A stretch of DNA of 64,000 bases from Rhizobium sp. BT04 (GCF_030053135.1 NZ_CP125652.1:4396501-4460500), one strand, 5' to 3'; shown: positions 25,716-35,404, numbered from the stretch's first letter. Numbers and translations are program-made. The notes: a model not told the origin generated them from the sequence alone.

Positions 25716-26633
25716 ATGCGTTCTTCAACGATTTTAAGTCTCGTTATTGCGTTTGTGCTCGCTGCAGCAGCCGTTTTCGGCATGCGCGAGTATCTCTCCG
25801 ATCAGAAGGCCCGGCTGTTGGCGATGAACGGCATAAAGGCCGAAGAAAGAACACTCGTTGTCGCCGCCAAGCCGATGCGCTTCGGCGACCGGATCCGATC
25901 CGAAAATCTCAGAGCCATTCCGTGGCCCTCCAATGAAACACCCGCAGGTTCGTTCGTCAGCATCGAGATGGTCGTCGGCAACGATGCCCAGCCGCGCTAT
26001 GCCATGGCGGCGATCGACCCCGGCGAGCCGGTGTTATCCTCGAAAATCACTGGGACCGGCGAACGCGCCACGCTGTCGGCGGCGCTCGACCAGGGCATGA
26101 AGGCGGTTTCCATCCGTGTCAACGACGTGCTCGGGGTTGCCGGCTTCGTCAGGCCTTCCGATCGCGTCGACGTGCTTCTGACGCGGGTCGTGCGAGAGCC
26201 GGCAGGCAACGATCAGACCTTCGTCGACGTGCTGCTGCAAGGCGTCAAGGTGCTGGCGGTGGATCAGACGGCAGACGAGCGCAAGGACGAGCCATCCGTC
26301 GTGAAAACCGTGACCTTTGAGGTCACGACCGATGAGGCGCAGCGCCTTACCCTCGGCTCCAGTGTCGGCACGCTCTCGCTGGCGCTTCGCAATATTGCCT
26401 CTTCCTCTGTTGAGCAAACCCGGCCAATCACCGTCGCCGACCTCGGTGGCGGGGCGATGGCGGCGGAACTCGGCAAGGATTTGGCAAAGATTGAGTTGCC
26501 AGAACCTGAAAAACAAGTGCAGATTGTGGAGCCGAAGGTCGAACCGGTGTTGCCGGTCGAGCCGAAGTGGGTAACAGTGGGGGTCTGGAACACGACGAAG
26601 CGCGAGGAGCACCGAGTCGGCCTGATCCAGTGA
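25716..26633 (+). CDS. cpaB: Flp pilus assembly protein CpaB/RcpC
   Basis: 305 aa from the ATG at 25716, which places the membrane segment SILSLVIAF-type near the N-terminus; an ATG at 25677 would add 13 residues and neither has a good ribosome-binding site. An N-terminal signal anchor is followed by the SAF/beta-clip domain (VVAAKPMRFGDRIRSENLRAIPWP, then DPGEPVLSSKI) and the RcpC domain (MKAVSIRVNDVLGVAGFVRPSDRVDVLLTR in shorter pieces). A periplasmic component that probably assists the secretin. Confidence 0.92.
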   Translation: MRSSTILSLVIAFVLAAAAVFGMREYLSDQKARLLAMNGIKAEERTLVVAAKPMRFGDRIRSENLRAIPWPSNETPAGSFVSIEMVVGNDAQPRYAMAAIDPGEPVLSSKITGTGERATLSAALDQGMKAVSIRVNDVLGVAGFVRPSDRVDVLLTRVVREPAGNDQTFVDVLLQGVKVLAVDQTADERKDEPSVVKTVTFEVTTDEAQRLTLGSSVGTLSLALRNIASSSVEQTRPITVADLGGGAMAAELGKDLAKIELPEPEKQVQIVEPKVEPVLPVEPKWVTVGVWNTTKREEHRVGLIQ

Positions 26634-26688
26634 TGTTTATGCGGCCTGCCGCGGGTGCGGCCGGCCGAAGGAGGGGGCTAAAGCAGGC

Positions 26689-28176
26689 ATGGCGAACGGC
26701 AAAAAACGAATCGCAGGGACGAAAAGCCTTGCGGCATGGGCGGCAGTGTTTTCGGCCTGTGTGTGTTTGGGGCCTGGATTTACCGGCTACGCCAACGCAC
26801 AGGAAAAGTCGGTCACCCTAGGCAAATCGGTCCAGCATGTGACCTTGCCTCCGAACGAGACGCTGACGCTCAATACCGGCCAGCCCTTCGGCGATCTGGT
26901 CATCGGCAGCGCCGACATGATCGACGTGGTGCCGCTTTCCGACCGGTCGCTGTTCATCCGCGGCAAGAAGACCGGCGCCACCAATATCTCGGTCTATGGC
27001 GACGACAAGGCGCTTCTCGGCGTCATCGACATTCGCGTTGCCAACGATTTCACCGAAGTCACCTCCGCCATTCGCTCTGCCGCGCCTTCGGCCCGGGTCA
27101 GGGTGATCAACTCCAACGATCGCATTCGTCTGACGGGCACTGTCCGTGACGGCATCGAATTGCAGCGGGTGATGGAAGTCGCCCAGTCCTATTCCGACCA
27201 GCCGGTGCTGAATCAGTTGCGCGTCAGCGACAGCCAGCAGGTGATGCTGGAGGTCCGTGTCATCGAAGCCTCGCGCCAGACGGGTCGTGACCTCGGGATC
27301 GGTTGGTCCGGGCGCGGCAACAACGGCATCGGCAAGGCAACGACCAGCCAGGGTATCACCGTGGACGATAATGGCAGCCTGGTCCGTACCCTCGTCGACC
27401 CCAAGGGTGCGGCAACGGGTATGCTGCCCTTCGGCCAGTTGATTGCCAAGGTGCTGGAAATCTCCGGCGGCCGCATCGATGTGGTCATCAATGCGCTCGA
27501 GCAGAAGGGATTGGTGCGTCGCCTGGCTCAGCCGAACCTCATCGCCATGAGCGGCTCGACCGCCAGCTTCCATGCCGGCGGTGAAGTGCCGATCCTGAAG
27601 ACGACGAACAACGGCACGACGGTCGCCACAGAGACGGACTATCGCCCCTTCGGTGTGCGGCTGACCTTCAAGCCGGTGGTGCTTGACGACGGCGTCATCA
27701 ATCTGGAGATCGAGCCTGAGGTTTCCGAGATTGATCCGTCGATCAACGTCAACGGCAATCCGGGTTTCATCTCGCGCGCTGCCAGCACCACGGTAGCGCT
27801 TCGCGACGGCCAGAGCTTTGCCATGGCGGGCCTGCTGCAGTCGATCAATGCCAAAGACATCCAGCAACTGCCAGGCCTCGGGCAGATACCGATCCTCGGC
27901 GCGCTGTTCCGTTCGACGAGTTTCCAGAAGAAGGAATCCGACCTCGTTATCGTCGTCACCCCGCACATTGTGCGACCAGCCCGCCCGGGCGAGGACCTCT
28001 ACAGTCCCCTCGACCAGACGCGTTCGTCCAACGACGCCGAGCTTTTCGCGCTCGGTGTCCTGGAAGTCGACAAGGACATGCTCCGACGCTTTCGCAACGG
28101 CGAAGGTGTGACCGGGCCCTATGGCCATCGTCTCGACCTGAGCCAGGGAGGCCAAGTTGCTCTTACAAAACGCTAA
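26689..28176 (+). CDS. cpaC: Tad secretin CpaC/RcpA
   Basis: 495 aa. A signal peptide (to about 37) is followed by the pilus/BON-type N domain (about 55-180). The C-terminal secretin domain carries QPNLIAMSGSTASFHAGGEVPI and GLLQSINAKDIQQLPGLGQIPILGALFRS, the classic secretin signature, ending in VIVVTPHIVRP. It forms the outer-membrane ring through which the Flp pilus exits. Its last 20 bases overlap the next gene, whose TTG start lies inside it. Confidence 0.95.
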   Translation: MANGKKRIAGTKSLAAWAAVFSACVCLGPGFTGYANAQEKSVTLGKSVQHVTLPPNETLTLNTGQPFGDLVIGSADMIDVVPLSDRSLFIRGKKTGATNISVYGDDKALLGVIDIRVANDFTEVTSAIRSAAPSARVRVINSNDRIRLTGTVRDGIELQRVMEVAQSYSDQPVLNQLRVSDSQQVMLEVRVIEASRQTGRDLGIGWSGRGNNGIGKATTSQGITVDDNGSLVRTLVDPKGAATGMLPFGQLIAKVLEISGGRIDVVINALEQKGLVRRLAQPNLIAMSGSTASFHAGGEVPILKTTNNGTTVATETDYRPFGVRLTFKPVVLDDGVINLEIEPEVSEIDPSINVNGNPGFISRAASTTVALRDGQSFAMAGLLQSINAKDIQQLPGLGQIPILGALFRSTSFQKKESDLVIVVTPHIVRPARPGEDLYSPLDQTRSSNDAELFALGVLEVDKDMLRRFRNGEGVTGPYGHRLDLSQGGQVALTKR

Positions 28177-28465
28177 GCGCGTCCTTTTCGTCCTTGCTGC
28201 CGCCGGCCTGGCTTCCGGCTGTGCCGACTACATGAACCATCGCGATACGATCACATTCGGGGCCGGCAACGCCATGGAAGCAAACAAGGCCATCCATACC
28301 GAGGATCCGTTCCCGCCGGAGGCCCAGCGAACCCGAATCGCAAGCGACGGCAAGGTAATCCGCAGGGCGGTCACTGAGTATCAGAACGGCGGGGTGGGCG
28401 TTATTCAGCCGTCGCCGGCCATGGAGGCCAATGGGGCGTCCAGTGGGGCCACCGTCAGCCAGTAG
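28157..28465 (+). CDS. Small lipoprotein in CpaD position of the Tad locus
   Basis: 102 aa. It starts with TTG at 28157, preceded by AGGGAGG, and overlaps the secretin gene. The signal ends in the lipobox LASGC. The mature part contains DTITFGAGNAMEANKAIHTEDPFPPEAQRTRI, a motif seen in short Tad-linked lipoproteins of Rhizobiales, including the DPxP segment. Classical CpaD is about twice as long, so this is either a minimal CpaD equivalent or a distinct pilotin for the secretin. Position and lipidation are sequence facts; the role is inferred. Confidence 0.8.
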   Translation: MLLQNAKRVLFVLAAAGLASGCADYMNHRDTITFGAGNAMEANKAIHTEDPFPPEAQRTRIASDGKVIRRAVTEYQNGGVGVIQPSPAMEANGASSGATVSQ

Positions 28466-28553
28466 CTGATCGAAAGGCATGAACGGCGGCAGCGCGCCGG
28501 AAGGGGAAATGCACGAAACGGGGTCGTCACGGCGATAGCGCCGCGATGGGGGT

Positions 28554-30161
28554 ATGCCAATGCTGAGCAGGGTTATCAGACGGTTCTGGAACGATCATCG
28601 TGGCTATGTCATCGCCTTGACGCTCATCGCCATGCCGATGCTTCTCGGCTTTTCGCTGCTGATCATCGATGTCGGCCGCAGCAGCAACCTGCATACCGAT
28701 CTTCAGAACGCGGTCGATGCGATGGCGCTGGCCGGAGCCCGCGAACTCGACGGCCGCGACGACGCCATTTCGAGGGCACAGACGGCGATCGAGAAAATCG
28801 CCAACAGCGCGGCTTTTTCCGGGGGCGGAGCCGGCATGTCGCTTGGCTCGTATATTACCGTGGCCTACGACGCCGGCAACGATGCCGGGAGCACGGTCAC
28901 CGTGCTTTTTCTGAAGAGCATCCCGGCCAATGACGATACGCCCATCCCGTCTTCGATGGAAACGACCACGGCCAGCGAAGCTTCCTACGCCTGGGTCATC
29001 GCCAAGCCGCAGGCGATGCAGACGATCTTTCCGATCCCGGTTGGCTTCACCCGCGATACGATCAACATCTCTGCCGATGCCGTGGCGGTATACCATGCCA
29101 GCGCCTGTGATATCACGCCGATCTTCATCTGCAATCCCTATGAGCCGGCTGGCAATACGAGCCCGGCCGCCAACGAACAGGCGGCGGCGGATCTCCACAC
29201 CAACTTCGCGGCCGGCAATCTCTACGGCCGGCAAATCGAAATGTACAGCACGTCTTCGTCCAGCCCCGGGCCTGGCAATTTCGGGTTCCTGCGGACCCCG
29301 CTGGGCAATGGCGCGAACGTGATGGCAGAGGCTCTGGCGACCGGCAATCCGGGGGCCTGTTATACCCAGGACAGCCTCGATACCGAGACGGGTGCCATGG
29401 CCGGACCCGTGGAAGCTGGCGTCAATACGCGCTTCGGCATTTATGAGGGGTCGTTCAAGGGCTCGCGCGGGGACAGCCGCTATCGCCCGGCCCAGAACGT
29501 CCGCTCCGCGCAAAAGCAAACAGGGCAGAACGGCTGCAAAGGCTACGACCCGGCAATGGTCGGCAGCACGGTCGGCGATGTCACCAAGGCGGTGCCTTTG
29601 GGTTACGGCGCAACCATGAGCCCCCTCGGCGGCGGCAAGATCAGCACCGGCAACAATTGGAACTACACAAACTACTGGAGTGTCGCCCAGGGAGGCACGG
29701 CGCCGTCGGTCAGCGCGATCCTAGGCAACTATTCCAGCTATCCCCCGGGGGCCACCGGAACGCCGAGTCGGCCCTCTGCCTATGATGTCTATCGTTACGA
29801 GCTCAATACCGCGGCGCTGCTCAACCATGCCTCTGCGAACGGCGAGGTCGGTACGCCGACGACGGGCGGCGGTCAGTGCTATTCGGGACCTGCTCTCTCG
29901 AACTACACGGGGAGCGAGTACGGCGATCGCCGAGAGATTTTCGCCGCAATCGTCAATTGCGGCTACGAGGCATCGGTCGGCCATCTGAATGGTCAGAAGC
30001 AGACGCAGGCGGTTGCCTTTGCGCGCATGTTCATGACCAAACCGGCGATCAAGGCCGGTAGCGAGCGCTATCTTTCGCTCGAGGTGATCGACATCTCGGG
30101 CAAGGGTGGTCGCGGTACGCTGGAGGAATTCCTGCGGGAAGAAGCGGAGCTGGTCAGATGA
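28554..30161 (+). CDS. TadG-like pilus assembly protein
   Basis: 535 aa. The N-terminus HRGYVIALTLIAMPMLLGFSLLIIDVGR is the TadG-type membrane helix, followed by DLQNAVDAMALAGARELDGRDDAI, typical of the putative Flp pilus-assembly TadG-like region. It lacks the Glu at +5, so it is probably not processed like the TadE pseudopilins. The long periplasmic C-terminal half is rich in Gly, Ser, Tyr and Asn with several Cys, and no von Willebrand MIDAS motif was obvious. It begins the tadG-tadE-tadE run and overlaps the next gene by 4 bp. Confidence 0.85.
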   Translation: MPMLSRVIRRFWNDHRGYVIALTLIAMPMLLGFSLLIIDVGRSSNLHTDLQNAVDAMALAGARELDGRDDAISRAQTAIEKIANSAAFSGGGAGMSLGSYITVAYDAGNDAGSTVTVLFLKSIPANDDTPIPSSMETTTASEASYAWVIAKPQAMQTIFPIPVGFTRDTINISADAVAVYHASACDITPIFICNPYEPAGNTSPAANEQAAADLHTNFAAGNLYGRQIEMYSTSSSSPGPGNFGFLRTPLGNGANVMAEALATGNPGACYTQDSLDTETGAMAGPVEAGVNTRFGIYEGSFKGSRGDSRYRPAQNVRSAQKQTGQNGCKGYDPAMVGSTVGDVTKAVPLGYGATMSPLGGGKISTGNNWNYTNYWSVAQGGTAPSVSAILGNYSSYPPGATGTPSRPSAYDVYRYELNTAALLNHASANGEVGTPTTGGGQCYSGPALSNYTGSEYGDRREIFAAIVNCGYEASVGHLNGQKQTQAVAFARMFMTKPAIKAGSERYLSLEVIDISGKGGRGTLEEFLREEAELVR

Positions 30162-30637
30162 TGGCGCTCCGCAACTTTATCCGGCATCGGCTTTGCCTCG
30201 GCTTCTGGCGGCGGGAGGAAGGCGCGGTGCTCGCCGAAGCGCTGCTCGCCATCCCCTTTGTGACGCTCTTTGCGGCGGGGATACTGGAGTTTGGCAGCAT
30301 CTTCTGGGAGCGTATGCAGATCGACGCAGGCTTGCGCGATGCGGGGCGTTACCTCTCGCGATGCCGACCGGTGTCGGGAACCTATGTGCCGACATGCAAT
30401 CAGGCGACTGCGAAGACGATCGCCTTTTACGGAACCCAAACACCTGCAGCAGGCGCTAAACCCCGCGTACCCGGCTGGAAGGACGCCGCCGACATCACCA
30501 TCACGGCACCCGATGCAGACGGGAACATCACCATCTCAACTGCTCATCTCTACGAGACCTCGCCGGTGTTCGGCTTTCTCGGAATCGGTGCCATCACGAT
30601 CAGTTCCTTCCATGAAGAGAGATACATCGGATGGTGA
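30158..30637 (+). CDS. TadE-family pseudopilin (first copy)
   Basis: 159 aa. EEGAVLAEALLAIPFVTLFAAGILEFG: cleavage after Gly leaves Glu at +5, the mark of TadE/TadF pseudopilins matured by the Tad prepilin peptidase. A short periplasmic domain with a Cys pair (DAGRYLSRCRPVSGTYVPTC) follows. It overlaps the upstream TadG-like gene by ATGA and the downstream TadE gene by 7 bp, so all three are translationally coupled. Confidence 0.88.
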   Translation: MMALRNFIRHRLCLGFWRREEGAVLAEALLAIPFVTLFAAGILEFGSIFWERMQIDAGLRDAGRYLSRCRPVSGTYVPTCNQATAKTIAFYGTQTPAAGAKPRVPGWKDAADITITAPDADGNITISTAHLYETSPVFGFLGIGAITISSFHEERYIGW

Positions 30638-31263
30638 CCTCTAGGGCGATCAAGACCTTCTGGCAGGATAGCAGTGGTGTCAGCCTTGTCGAAGCATTGC
30701 TGACCTTTCCGATCGTCATGCTGGTATTCGCCGTCTTCATCGAGTTCGGCTATGCCATGTCGCAGTGGAACCAGACGGTCAAGGCACTGCAATATGGTGC
30801 CCGTTTGGCCGCCGTATCCGATCCGCTGACGACGAATTTCGATGCCGTTTTCCCGATCGGAGCTGCCGATCCACTCAACAACGGCAAAGCGGCACCGAAC
30901 GATGCCACAATATCCTCAACCTGCGGACCGAACCGTGCCAACTGCACGCCGAAATTGAACCGGATCGTCCTGGGAAGCGACGGCGTTTGCAACGCGGGAA
31001 CCGATCCTCACCCCGGTATTTGCGACCTCAACTGGCGCATCACGCCGGATAAGCTGATGGTCACCTATCAGCGATCGGGGCTCGGCTATTGGGGCCGGCC
31101 GGACGGGGCCGTGCTGACGATGCGGCTGGAGGTGCGCGATATCCCCTTGGATCTGCCGATCCTCGGCGGGCTGCTGGGACTGAACGACATCACCATCCCG
31201 GCCCATCCGGTGACGATCTCGACGGAAGATCTAAAGACGTGCGGAATCCTTAAATGCCCGTAG
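30631..31263 (+). CDS. TadE/TadF-family pseudopilin (second copy)
   Basis: 210 aa. SSGVSLVEALLTFPIVMLVFAVFIEFGYAMSQWN again shows the Gly/Glu(+5) prepilin-like processing site and hydrophobic helix. The periplasmic part contains four to six Cys, including a TCGPNRANCTPK segment, suggesting disulfides, and ends in DLKTCGILKCP. It probably functions with the preceding TadE in pilus biogenesis. Confidence 0.88.
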   Translation: MVTSRAIKTFWQDSSGVSLVEALLTFPIVMLVFAVFIEFGYAMSQWNQTVKALQYGARLAAVSDPLTTNFDAVFPIGAADPLNNGKAAPNDATISSTCGPNRANCTPKLNRIVLGSDGVCNAGTDPHPGICDLNWRITPDKLMVTYQRSGLGYWGRPDGAVLTMRLEVRDIPLDLPILGGLLGLNDITIPAHPVTISTEDLKTCGILKCP

Positions 31264-31273
31264 GAGAGCGAAA

Positions 31274-32416
31274 ATGACAGCGCACATGAACATTGCCGCA
31301 TCCACCAAGATCCTGGTTCTCTCCGACGACGCGGCTGCAGCGAGCTTCATGCTCGATACGTTCGGGTCGCTTTCGCGTTACGATGTCCGCCATCTCTCGC
31401 TGAAGGCGCTCGGAGAAAAGGGCCGCTTCGATCCGACGCAATTCAACCTGATCGTTCTCGACGTCGACAACGGGAATTTGCTGCAGCAGCCGGAGCTTTT
31501 CGCCTTTCGCACCAGCTATCGGGACATTCCGCTCGTCGTCGTTTCCGAAGACCTGCCGGACGACTTGCTGCGGCTGCTCTTCCGCCTGAACGGCAATGAC
31601 TGGCTGAAGAAGCCACTCGAGCGCCGCGCCCTGATCGACATGATTTCGACCCATGCGCCGGGCACCGGGGCCAGCGATAGCCGGGTGCATGCCGTGGTCT
31701 CGGCCGTCGGTGGCGCGGGCGCCAGCATGATCGCTTCGTCGCTTGCGCATGTGCTGGCCCAGCCGACCAAGAATTCCACGCCGCGGATCGACTTGTTCGA
31801 CACGGATTTCTGCTCCGGGGCGCTTGGCTATTATCTCAACCTCGTCAACGACTACGACTTGAAACCCGTCATCGCCAATCCTTCCCGGGTCGATCTGGAA
31901 TTCATCGATCTCGTCCGAAAGCGTCATTCGGGTGGCTTTTCACTGCTGTCCTTCAAGCAGCCATCCGTTCTTATGGCGCCGAAGGGCCGTGAACTCGTGC
32001 TGCGCATGCTCGATGTAGCCGCCTTCGAGAGCGACCACACGATCATCGACGTTCCCTATTACGACACGCCGTGGAAATACGAGGTGCTCACTTCGGTCAA
32101 CAGCATCTGCATCGTCACCGAAATGACGGTCCCTGCGCTTTCTCAAGCCAAGGATTTGTTTGCCAATCTGGTCCGGCTGCGTGGCAGTTCGGATCAGATA
32201 TTCATCGTCATCAACAAGTACCGCTCCAAGTTTTTCGGCCTCGGCCTGCGCCGACAACAAACAGAAAAGATATTCAAGGAGATCCCGACGCATGTCATTG
32301 CGGATGACTGGGATACTCTGAGCGAGGCGGTCAATCGCGGCGTGCTGCCATTTCAAGTGAATTCCCGGGCGCGCTTCTGCGGCGCGGTCGGTAAACTTGG
32401 AGCACTGGTGCGATGA
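31274..32416 (+). CDS. cpaE: CpaE/TadZ-like localisation ATPase (deviant Walker A)
   Basis: 380 aa. N-terminal receiver-like pseudo-domain (about 12-120: ILVLSDD, VLDVDNG, LVVVSED). The C-terminal ParA/MinD-like domain starts at SAVGGAGASM (145-152), where both the signature and P-loop lysines of KGGxGK[ST] are missing. The Walker A' segment IDLFDTDFCSGAL is kept. TadZ-family proteins place Tad machinery at a cell site, and several have degenerate ATPase motifs. It overlaps the next gene by ATGA, coupling it to the embedded L,D-transpeptidase. Confidence 0.88.
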   Translation: MTAHMNIAASTKILVLSDDAAAASFMLDTFGSLSRYDVRHLSLKALGEKGRFDPTQFNLIVLDVDNGNLLQQPELFAFRTSYRDIPLVVVSEDLPDDLLRLLFRLNGNDWLKKPLERRALIDMISTHAPGTGASDSRVHAVVSAVGGAGASMIASSLAHVLAQPTKNSTPRIDLFDTDFCSGALGYYLNLVNDYDLKPVIANPSRVDLEFIDLVRKRHSGGFSLLSFKQPSVLMAPKGRELVLRMLDVAAFESDHTIIDVPYYDTPWKYEVLTSVNSICIVTEMTVPALSQAKDLFANLVRLRGSSDQIFIVINKYRSKFFGLGLRRQQTEKIFKEIPTHVIADDWDTLSEAVNRGVLPFQVNSRARFCGAVGKLGALVR

Positions 32417-32985
32417 AGGTTATCGCCAGTGGGCGCATAAGGTCCCGCGCCGCCGATGTCGGTCTAGCGGTTTTGGCAATTCTGGCCGTTGCCGGCGATG
32501 CCGCGGCAGCCGGGCTTGTGCCGCGAAGCCTTGGGCCGACGACAGCCGCCGTGGTGACGATCGAAAAAAGCTACGCGGCCGGGACAATCGTCATCGCCAA
32601 CGGGAATCGTACGCTGGATCTCGTCATCTCCGAAGGACGCGCGATCCGTTACAAAATCGGAGTCGGACGAGACGGATTTCGCTGGAGCGGTACCGTCAAG
32701 GTTGGACGCAAGGCAGAGTGGCCTGACTGGCGCCCGCCTGCCGAGATGAAGGCGCGCGCAGCCGGGCTTCCGGACCTGGTGCCGGCCGGGCCGCTCAATC
32801 CATTGGGTGCCCGCGGGATCTATCTCTACAAGGGCGGGACCGACACGCTCTACCGCATTCATGGAACGAACGAGCAGTCGACGGTCGGCGGTTTCGCCTC
32901 ATCGGGCTGTTTTCGCATGAGCAATGCCGACGTCATCGATCTCTATGCGAGGGTGAAAGTCGGTTCCACGGTCATTGTAAAATAA
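32413..32985 (+). CDS. L,D-transpeptidase embedded in the Tad operon
   Basis: 190 aa YkuD-domain enzyme with a signal peptide (about 1-33) and the full catalytic motif HGTN...SSGCFRMSNADVIDLY (H150, C166). It is translationally coupled to cpaE (ATGA) and followed 19 bp later by cpaF, so it is an integral member of the pilus operon. It is clearly related to the stand-alone enzyme at 11061-11675 but has no lipobox. It may remodel peptidoglycan to let the secretin/pilus through or to anchor it; that role is inference. Confidence 0.92.
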   Translation: MKVIASGRIRSRAADVGLAVLAILAVAGDAAAAGLVPRSLGPTTAAVVTIEKSYAAGTIVIANGNRTLDLVISEGRAIRYKIGVGRDGFRWSGTVKVGRKAEWPDWRPPAEMKARAAGLPDLVPAGPLNPLGARGIYLYKGGTDTLYRIHGTNEQSTVGGFASSGCFRMSNADVIDLYARVKVGSTVIVK

Positions 32986-33004
32986 GAGTTCGGGGGCGGG
33001 AAAC

Positions 33005-34447
33005 ATGGCGAACGGTATCATCGGGCGTTTCTACAAGCAGCGGGGGGAAATCCGGGAGGATCTGGAGGCGCCCGAACTGTCTTTGGTCGGCGCAGTTGAG
33101 AACATGCCTGCCCAACCCTCCGACAGCGCCACGCCGAGCGAAGAAGAGGCTTCGCTCGGGCCGGACATGGTTTCCGAGCGGGTCAATCTGCACCGCTACC
33201 TGCTCGATCGCATCAACCTCGGCATCCTCGACACGCTCGACAACGAAGAGATCGCCACCGAGATCCGGCCGTTGGTCAAGGACTATATCCGAAACAACAA
33301 TTTTCCGCTGAATGCCAAGGAAATCAATGATCTGATCCGCGATATCACCGACGAGATGCTGGGGCTCGGACCGATCGAGCCGCTGCTGGCCGACGACACG
33401 ATCGCAGATATTCTCATCAACGGCTACAACAGCGTCTATGTCGAGCGGAGCGGCAAGCTCGAGAGTACCGCCGTCCGGTTCAAGGACGAGGACCACCTGT
33501 TGCGGGTGATCAACAAGATCGTCTCGGCGGTTGGACGCCGCGTCGACGAGTCGACGCCGATGGTTGACGCCCGCCTCAAGGATGGCTCGCGTGTCAACGT
33601 CGCCATCCGGCCGATCTCGGTCGATGGACCGCTCGTTTCCATCCGCAAATTTACGCGCAAGCCGCTGACGATGGAGCGCCTGGTGCAATATGGCGCCATG
33701 GCCGATGCGATGCGCATCCTTCTCAGCGCCGCGGTCAAGGGCAAGGTGTCCATGGTCATTTCAGGCGGCACCGGTTCCGGCAAGACCACCTTGCTCAACG
33801 CTCTCTCGTCGCAGATTTCGCCAAAGGAGCGCCTGATCACCATCGAGGATGCGGCCGAGCTTCAACTGCAGCAGCCGCATGTCGGGCGTCTGGAAACCCG
33901 ACCGCCGACGCTCGACGGACGCAACGAGATCCGTCAACGCGAACTTTTGAAAAACGCCCTGCGCATGCGTCCCGACCGCATCATCGTCGGCGAAGTACGC
34001 GGTGACGAGGCGTTCGACATGCTGCAGGCGATGAACACCGGTCACGAGGGATCGATGACGACCATTCACGCCAACACGCCGCGCGACGCCGTCGGCCGGC
34101 TTGAGCAGATGGTCGGCATGGCAGGGATGCCGATGTCGCAGTTGAGCATTCGCTCGCAGATCTCCTCCGCCATCACCATGATCGTGCAGGTCCAGCGCCT
34201 GAGTGACGGCACGCGCAAAGTTGTCTCGATTTCCGAGATCACCGGCATGGAAGGTGAAGTCGTGCAGATGCAGGAGATTATGAAATTCAAGAAAATCGGC
34301 ACCGATGAAGGCGGGCGGATCCATGGAGAATTCCGCGCCACCGGCATCCGGCCGCGGTTCGTCGAGGAATTTGCCGAACTCGGGATCGAAATCCCCGTGA
34401 CGATTTTTGATCCCGGCAAACCGCTGCAGACGGGACCTGTTCAATGA
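33005..34447 (+). CDS. cpaF: CpaF/TadA secretion ATPase
   Basis: 480 aa hexameric motor ATPase of the Tad pilus. N-terminal domain of about 220 residues, then Walker A GGTGSGKT (254-261), the Asp box, Walker B-type [12 protein letters not shown] with the catalytic Glu, and the His box [12 protein letters not shown]. It energises pilus extension and, in this family, often retraction. It starts 19 bp after the L,D-transpeptidase with a purine-rich GGGGGCGGG upstream, and its stop overlaps tadB by ATGA. Confidence 0.96.
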   Translation: MANGIIGRFYKQRGEIREDLEAPELSLVGAVENMPAQPSDSATPSEEEASLGPDMVSERVNLHRYLLDRINLGILDTLDNEEIATEIRPLVKDYIRNNNFPLNAKEINDLIRDITDEMLGLGPIEPLLADDTIADILINGYNSVYVERSGKLESTAVRFKDEDHLLRVINKIVSAVGRRVDESTPMVDARLKDGSRVNVAIRPISVDGPLVSIRKFTRKPLTMERLVQYGAMADAMRILLSAAVKGKVSMVISGGTGSGKTTLLNALSSQISPKERLITIEDAAELQLQQPHVGRLETRPPTLDGRNEIRQRELLKNALRMRPDRIIVGEVRGDEAFDMLQAMNTGHEGSMTTIHANTPRDAVGRLEQMVGMAGMPMSQLSIRSQISSAITMIVQVQRLSDGTRKVVSISEITGMEGEVVQMQEIMKFKKIGTDEGGRIHGEFRATGIRPRFVEEFAELGIEIPVTIFDPGKPLQTGPVQ

Positions 34448-35397
34448 TCCTGCTTCTCCTTTACGCGGCCGTTTTTACCGCCGCCCTTGTTGCTGTCGAA
34501 GCGATCATGCGCGGCTATTTCAAGACATCCGAACGCCACCGCGCTGTGAACCATCGGCTGAGCTTGCTCGAGGTCAGCGATGATCATCGCAAGACCTATG
34601 GCGATATGCTCAAGGAGCGCGGCGCCGCAACCAGTTGGCGGCAGACCCCGTTGATGCAGCGGCTGCTGCGGTTCTACGCCCAGTCGGGAATCAAGTTCGA
34701 TGCCAAGCGTTTTGCTCTCTACGCGATCGCGGGCGCTCTTTTGACGTGGCTGGTCGTCCAGATCCTCCTGCCGAGCACTCTGTTTAGGGTGCCCGCCTTT
34801 CTGCTGATCTGCCTTCTCATCCCCGCACTCGTCGTCTGGCGCGCCCGGGTGCGCCGCATGAGGAAATTCGAACTGAAGCTTCCTGAAGCGCTCGATGTCG
34901 CCAATCGCAGCTTGGCCGCAGGCCACCCGCTGCCGGCGGCGATTTCTTTGGTGGCGCGCGAGATGCCCGATCCGATCGGCACCGAGTTCGGCCTGCTCTC
35001 GGATGAACTCACCTACGGCGTGACGCTGGACGATGCCCTCGTGAACTTGGCGGACCGGGTCGGCGTCGAGGATCTGAACCTGCTTGCGATATCGCTGAGC
35101 GTACAGGCGGGAACCGGCGGAAACCTCGTGGAGATCCTGCAGAACCTTTCGAAGACGCTGCGAGACCGCACGCTGCTGAAGGCAAAGGTCAGGGCGATTT
35201 CCTCGGAAGGACGCATCACGGCGATCTTCATGTCGATGTATCCGTTTCTGCTCTACGCGATGATTAAGATATTGTCGCCGACCTACTTCGACCCTGTCTG
35301 GGATAGCGGCCACGGAACCATTGTCGTGAGCGTGCTGCTGGCGGTCATGGCGACCGGGAATGTCATTCTCTACAAGATGGTCAACTTCGAGTACTGA
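34444..35397 (+). CDS. tadB: TadB inner-membrane platform protein (T2SF family)
   Basis: 317 aa. Hydrophobic N-terminal segment, a helical pair around 95-135, the T2SF/GspF domain (KLPEALDVANRSLAAGHPLPAAISLVAREM-type segment about 145-270) and two C-terminal membrane helices. It forms the platform with TadC and couples CpaF to pilin assembly. It overlaps cpaF by 4 bp and is followed after 7 bp by tadC. Confidence 0.94.
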   Translation: MILLLLYAAVFTAALVAVEAIMRGYFKTSERHRAVNHRLSLLEVSDDHRKTYGDMLKERGAATSWRQTPLMQRLLRFYAQSGIKFDAKRFALYAIAGALLTWLVVQILLPSTLFRVPAFLLICLLIPALVVWRARVRRMRKFELKLPEALDVANRSLAAGHPLPAAISLVAREMPDPIGTEFGLLSDELTYGVTLDDALVNLADRVGVEDLNLLAISLSVQAGTGGNLVEILQNLSKTLRDRTLLKAKVRAISSEGRITAIFMSMYPFLLYAMIKILSPTYFDPVWDSGHGTIVVSVLLAVMATGNVILYKMVNFEY

Positions 35398-35404
35398 GGC
35401 TGTT

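Noticed and set aside
26818..28155. 445-codon minus-strand frame across cpaC
   Set aside because: Shadow frame: the secretin on the + strand has full family motifs and operon context.
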